Of a DNA stretch of 7,955 nt, positions 5,165 through 7,955 are shown piece after piece; position 1 is the stretch's first letter, and the number at the start of each line of letters is the position of its first letter. A program made the position numbers and the translations under genes. The notes under the pieces were generated by a model. That model saw only the letters and a list, made by a program, of their open reading frames with translations. It had not been told where the DNA came from and searched no databases. The stretch is from CAZIVO01 sp964542765. GTDB taxonomy: Bacteria > Planctomycetota > UBA1135 > UBA2386. The stretch covers positions 1 through 7,955 of the forward strand of contig CAZIVO010000136.1 of assembly GCA_964542765.1 (NCBI GenBank). Reading direction: 5' to 3'.

Positions 5165-7000
5165 ATGGATCGCAACGCGTTGCAGGAAACCCTGACCAAT
5201 GCTCGGGAGTTGTTGATTTCGAGCCGAGATCATCGCGGCGCTTTCTGTGGCGAACTTTCATCGAGCGCGCTCTCGACCGCAACGGCGTCGATGGCGTTTT
5301 CGATGTCGGCGCGGGCGGTGGCGCCGGAAGGTCGCGCCATCGCTGATCACGAAAGACTGGCGGTTGCCGGACAGGCTTGGTTGTGTCAATCCCAGAATGC
5401 TGACGGTGGTTGGGGCGATACGGTTGATAGCCCTAGCAATATCAGTACGACAATTTTGTGCTGGGTCTGCCTGGGAATGATCGAAGAGGATCGCGACGAT
5501 GTTGTTGCCGCTTTGGCGAAGGCGAATGACTGGCTTGAGCAGAAGGTCGGGGAGTTGACCCCCGAACGGCTGGCCAAAACCATTCGCGCACGCTACGGAG
5601 AGGATCGGACCTTCTCGGTTCCAATCCTGACAACCTGTGCGCTCGGAGGTCGGCTCGGCGAGCATGGTTGGCGATTTGTCCCGGCTTTGCCCTTCGAACT
5701 CGCTGCGCTTCCACACCGGTGGTTTGGCCGACTGGGTTTGCCGACCGTGAGTTACGCCCTGCCGGCACTGATCGCGATCGGTCAGGTCGGGCATCATCAC
5801 CGCCCAACTCGCAACCCCATCACACGCTTTCTTCGCAATATCACGCGCCGGCGTACGCTTGGCATTCTTGCCGAGATACAGCCGACCAGCGGCGGTTTTC
5901 TGGAGGCGGCTCCGCTGACGAGTTTCGTCTCGATGAGCCTTCTGTCCATGGGATTGAATGGGCATGAAGTCGTGGAGAAGGGATTGCGTTTCCTTGCCGA
6001 GACCGTGCGCGAAGATGGTAGCTGGCCGATCGATACCAATCTGGACACCTGGCTGACGACCCTTTCGGTCAATGCGCTGGGCGACAGTGAAGCGATCGAT
6101 GACGTGCGAACGCGTGATTGGTTGCTCGGCCAGCAATACACCCGCGAGCATCCTTATACGCATGCTGCTCCCGGAGGCTGGGCATGGACAGATCTCAGTG
6201 GTGGTGTGCCTGATGCTGATGACACGGCGGGCGCGGTGCTCGCCCTGCGCTGCGGGTTCGATGGTGATCCACGGATCATCGAGGCTGCGAGCCGGGGTAT
6301 AGAGTGGTTGATAGGTCTGCAAAATCGCGATGGTGGTATTCCCACTTTTTGCCGGGGGTGGGGGAAGTTGCCCTTCGATCGCAGCAGTCCCGACCTCGCA
6401 GCTCACACTCTTCGTGCGATTGCCGCCTGGCGTGATCAATTGTCTGGGCGGTTGCTCGAGCGTGCCGATCGAGCGATAGCTGTGATTCTTGCTTACTTGC
6501 TTGATGGACAACGTGCTGACGGTGCCTGGATACCCTTGTGGTTTGGCAACCAAGATGAGCCGGGGCAGGAGAACCCGATCTACGGCACTTCGCGTGTCCT
6601 GCGTGCCCTGGTCGCGGGTGGGGGGGGACAAAAGTGTGATAGACCGCTGGTCGAGGCCCGCAACAGAGCAGTTGGTTTTCTCCTGATGGCGCAGCAGCCC
6701 GATGGTAGTTTTGGCAAGGCCGGGACCATCGAGGAGACGGCACTCGCGATCGAAGCCCTCGCCGAATGGGCGGCGCGAAGCGATGGGGCCGACGATGGTT
6801 CACGCGGAGCGATCGACAAGGGTGTGGCCTGGCTGGTCGAGAAGACGGACTGTGGCAGGCGTTTCCCGGCGTCGCCGATAGGGCTCTACTTTGCCCAGTT
6901 GTGGTATTCCGAACGGCTGTATCCCTTGATCTTCACCGTGTCAGCCATTGAGCTTGCCGGGCTGGCGGTTTCGACCGCATCGGCGCCAGCCACCGACTAG
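5165..7000 (+). CDS. Squalene-hopene-cyclase-family class II terpene cyclase
   Basis: A 611-residue protein, slightly shorter than typical squalene-hopene cyclases (about 630-720). The catalytic acid motif of class II cyclases, DxDDTA, is intact as D350-A-D-D-T-A355 in GGVPDADDTAGAVLAL. QW-type repeats occur at QNADGGWG (77-84), QPTSGGF (239-245), REDGSW (282-287), QNRDGGIP (386-393), QRADGAW (449-455) and QQPDGSFG (510-517). The C-terminal LYFAQLWYSERLYPLIF (574-590) resembles the aromatic-rich ending of this family. Such enzymes protonate a terminal alkene or epoxide of a linear isoprenoid and fold it into rings, usually as monotopic membrane proteins. Only two bases separate it from the upstream repeat protein, and the start lacks a strong ribosome binding site, so it is probably translationally coupled. 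The stop shares CTAG with the convergent PilZ gene. Squalene is the default substrate guess, but no squalene-making gene is visible, so a polyprenyl diphosphate or derivative is possible. An eight-G run at 6620-6627 lies in the coding region. Confidence 0.9.
   Translation: MDRNALQETLTNARELLISSRDHRGAFCGELSSSALSTATASMAFSMSARAVAPEGRAIADHERLAVAGQAWLCQSQNADGGWGDTVDSPSNISTTILCWVCLGMIEEDRDDVVAALAKANDWLEQKVGELTPERLAKTIRARYGEDRTFSVPILTTCALGGRLGEHGWRFVPALPFELAALPHRWFGRLGLPTVSYALPALIAIGQVGHHHRPTRNPITRFLRNITRRRTLGILAEIQPTSGGFLEAAPLTSFVSMSLLSMGLNGHEVVEKGLRFLAETVREDGSWPIDTNLDTWLTTLSVNALGDSEAIDDVRTRDWLLGQQYTREHPYTHAAPGGWAWTDLSGGVPDADDTAGAVLALRCGFDGDPRIIEAASRGIEWLIGLQNRDGGIPTFCRGWGKLPFDRSSPDLAAHTLRAIAAWRDQLSGRLLERADRAIAVILAYLLDGQRADGAWIPLWFGNQDEPGQENPIYGTSRVLRALVAGGGGQKCDRPLVEARNRAVGFLLMAQQPDGSFGKAGTIEETALAIEALAEWAARSDGADDGSRGAIDKGVAWLVEKTDCGRRFPASPIGLYFAQLWYSERLYPLIFTVSAIELAGLAVSTASAPATD
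6961..6990. other. Inverted-repeat cluster at the convergent gene ends
   Basis: Two alternative hairpins overlap near the end of the cyclase gene. GCTGGCG (6961-6967) pairs with CGCCAGC (6984-6990), seven perfect base pairs. A smaller internal stem GCGGT/ACCGC closes a TTCG loop (6965-6978). Neither is followed by a T-run on either strand, so this is not a standard intrinsic terminator, although its position between convergent genes would suit one. Chance pairing in GC-rich coding DNA is a real alternative. Confidence 0.3.
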
Positions 7001-7347
7001 CTGTCAGCGACACATTGTTCGACGTAGGTTCCTATGGCGCGTCGAGTTGAGTTCGAGATCTCGGTGAAGTAGATGGCGATCTCATATGCCATCTTGTTCC
7101 GTGCTGCCGCTCGATCGCACCGTACCACGGCACCCGTGACCTGATGGTTTTCATCGCTTCCGGGAAGGTTCAGTTCGATGCTCACCACCGTCATTTCCTG
7201 AAGAGGTTCGGCGACCTCGCAGCACAGTCCTACGGTGGAGATGTCACGTAGGTTCCCTGGCGAGCCTTCGGCGGGCGCCGTGAGTTGAATTGGAATGTCG
7301 GTTGCGACGCGCGGTGCACGACGCTTTTCGATGAACCCCTCCGTCAT
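6997..7347 (-). CDS. Small PilZ-domain protein, probable cyclic-di-GMP receptor
   Basis: A 116-residue protein formed almost wholly by one PilZ domain, the beta-barrel that binds the second messenger cyclic-di-GMP. Both ligand motifs are present: RRAPR at residues 9-13 (RxxxR type) and DISTVG at 35-40 (D/N-x-S-x-x-G). The rest alternates as expected for the barrel, for example VVSIELNLP and VTGAVVRCDR, with a short C-terminal helix. There is no output domain, signal peptide or membrane helix, so it would act as a stand-alone cytoplasmic adaptor. I chose the ATG at 7347; the frame can be extended to 7425, but that would run across the ssb start region. The ribosome binding site is weak (only purine-rich AAAGAAAG upstream). 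It converges on the cyclase gene, sharing CTAG at the stops, and diverges from ssb, so it is not part of the terpenoid operon. The target process cannot be told from the sequence. Confidence 0.85.
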   Translation of the reverse strand: MTEGFIEKRRAPRVATDIPIQLTAPAEGSPGNLRDISTVGLCCEVAEPLQEMTVVSIELNLPGSDENHQVTGAVVRCDRAAARNKMAYEIAIYFTEISNSTRRAIGTYVEQCVADS

Positions 7348-7366
7348 CTGTGTTGTTCGCTTTCTT

Positions 7367-7413
7367 TGTGGTGGAAGTGGATCTTCCGTGTAGGATACAC
7401 GCAAACTCAGGGG
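7367..7413 (+). promoter_or_regulatory. Possible ssb promoter with short inverted repeat and ribosome binding site
   Basis: In the 71-bp divergent region between the PilZ gene and ssb, TTGTGG (7367-7372) and TAGGAT (7391-7396), 18 bases apart, form a weak sigma-70-like promoter. The -10-like element lies inside a perfect 6-bp inverted repeat, CGTGTA-GGA-TACACG (7387-7401). AGGGG (7409-7413) is the ribosome binding site, five bases before the ssb ATG. The -35 match is poor, so the promoter assignment is tentative; the ribosome binding site is firmer. Confidence 0.35.
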
Positions 7414-7418
7414 CATCG

Positions 7419-7856
7419 ATGGCAAACTTCAACAAGGTTCTTCTCCTCGGAAATCTCACCAGAGATGTCGAGATCCGTTACACGCAAGGTGGCCTGGCGG
7501 TGGCCAAGGTCGGCATGGCGATCAACAGGAACTACACCTCCAATGGTGAGAAAAAGGAAGAGACCTGTTTTGTTGATCTGACCGCCTTCGGCCGTCAGGC
7601 CGAGACGCTCAACCAGTACGTCAGCAAGGGCAGCCCGCTCTTTGTGGAGGGACGTTTGGAATACTCCACCTGGGAGGCGAAAGACGGCGGTGGCAAGCGC
7701 AGCAAGCTGGCAGTGGTGATTGAAAACTTCCAGTTCATCGGTAGCCGTGCTTCTGGATCGTCCTCGCAAGGCGGTGGCCAGCAGAGCCAGCAAGGCCAGC
7801 AAGGCGGTGCCCAAGAGGCTGCTGCCGACGTCGATTACGGCGACATCCCTTTCTAG
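7419..7856 (+). CDS. ssb: Single-stranded DNA-binding protein
   Basis: A 145-residue SSB, which coats single-stranded DNA during replication, repair and recombination and recruits partner proteins. The oligonucleotide-binding fold spans about residues 1-110, with the family motifs NKVLLLGNLTRD (5-16), VGMAINRNY (31-39), TCFVDLTAFGRQAE (49-62), KGSPLFVEGRL (70-80) and VVIENFQFIG (99-108). A Gly/Gln/Ser-rich flexible linker follows (about 111-134), ending in the acidic partner-binding tip DVDYGDIPF. The length is typical of bacterial SSBs. The ATG at 7419 is chosen because the conserved MANFNKV start and AGGGG five bases upstream fit; a longer frame from 7350 adds residues unlike the family. 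It appears monocistronic here, without the common rpsF/rpsR neighbours. Its stop shares CTAG with a minus-strand reading frame that enters from the right. Confidence 0.97.
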   Translation: MANFNKVLLLGNLTRDVEIRYTQGGLAVAKVGMAINRNYTSNGEKKEETCFVDLTAFGRQAETLNQYVSKGSPLFVEGRLEYSTWEAKDGGGKRSKLAVVIENFQFIGSRASGSSSQGGGQQSQQGQQGGAQEAAADVDYGDIPF

Positions 7857-7954
7857 CTCTTGTCCTTGAAGGCGGTTTGTCCGACGGCCTCTTGGTCGCT
7901 GATGGTGATCAACCAGAGCGCTTCGGGCTTGTGATTTCTGTCGGATGGTCGGAC
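7853..7954 (-). CDS. Possible C-terminal end of a minus-strand gene, unrecognised
   Basis: Read from the right edge on the minus strand, a frame is open for 33 codons and stops with TAG whose complement CTA is at 7853-7855. The peptide ends in WLITISDQEAVGQTAFKDKS, which looks protein-like, and most codons end in G or C, as in the neighbouring genes. The stop overlaps the ssb stop within CTAG, the same arrangement as at 6997-7000. The fragment is too short to identify, and one other minus-strand frame also stays open across this interval, so this could be non-coding. Confidence 0.4.
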   Translation of the reverse strand, partial: VRPSDRNHKPEALWLITISDQEAVGQTAFKDKS

Positions 7955-7955
7955 C

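Noticed and set aside
4218..5282. Minus-strand open frame of 354 codons spanning three plus-strand genes.
   Set aside because: Crosses gene boundaries on the other strand and has low-complexity Arg/Gln/Ser composition, so it is a shadow.
5258..6631. Long minus-strand open frame (457 codons) opposite the cyclase gene.
   Set aside because: It lies wholly opposite a strongly supported cyclase gene. Its predicted protein has no recognisable domain and an Arg/Pro/Gln-rich composition typical of an antisense shadow in GC-rich coding DNA.
6961..6990. Intrinsic terminator for the operon.
   Set aside because: Hairpins exist, but no T-run follows on either strand and they lie inside the coding region, so I list only an inverted repeat at low confidence.
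7755..7812. Short CAG/GGC-rich repeats near the end of ssb as a DNA repeat element.
   Set aside because: They encode the Gly/Gln-rich linker normal for SSB proteins and are explained by that low-complexity protein region.

Overview
The window is a dense stretch of bacterial chromosome, GC-rich by eye. Most of it (start to about 7000) is one tightly packed plus-strand gene run that looks like an uncharacterised isoprenoid/terpenoid pathway combined with iron-sulfur redox proteins. Next come a convergent PilZ-domain gene (minus strand), a divergent single-stranded DNA-binding protein gene (ssb, plus strand), and the end of a further minus-strand reading frame at the right edge. The SSB sequence, with its KVLLLGNLTRD and FVEGRL motifs, and the Fe-S plus cyclase gene style suggest the Planctomycetota/Verrucomicrobiota (PVC) group or a neighbouring phylum. 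This placement is inference from recalled family resemblance and is low confidence.

The run has six genes: (1) the C-terminal end of an unrecognised protein; (2) a protein with two 4Fe-4S ferredoxin-type clusters; (3) a radical SAM enzyme with extra C-terminal cysteines; (4) a two-domain fusion of a cysteine-rich DUF116-like domain with a trans-polyprenyl diphosphate synthase; (5) a single-barrel protein of the prenyltransferase/terpene-cyclase repeat fold without the zinc ligands of true protein prenyltransferases; (6) a squalene-hopene-cyclase-family class II cyclase with an intact DxDDTA motif. Junctions are a 4-nt overlap, a 1-nt overlap, a 17-nt gap, a 59-nt overlap and a 2-nt gap, which is strong evidence for one transcript. 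Its promoter must lie left of the window.

Working model (inference): the synthase half of gene 4 builds a linear polyprenyl diphosphate; the cyclase of gene 6, perhaps with gene 5 as a partner, cyclises that chain or a derivative by protonation; the radical SAM enzyme and the ferredoxin and DUF116 Fe-S centres carry out or power a reductive or radical tailoring step. No squalene synthase or HpnCDE-type gene is visible here, so the cyclase substrate is open. The covalent DUF116-synthase fusion is the strongest sequence evidence that the Fe-S and isoprenoid parts belong to the same process.

The last kilobase is unrelated housekeeping: a small cyclic-di-GMP receptor-type PilZ protein and ssb, separated by a 71-bp divergent intergenic region that contains a short perfect inverted repeat over a possible promoter element. 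No tRNA, rRNA, CRISPR array, insertion sequence or attachment site was seen, and no stretch over 300 bases lacks a gene.
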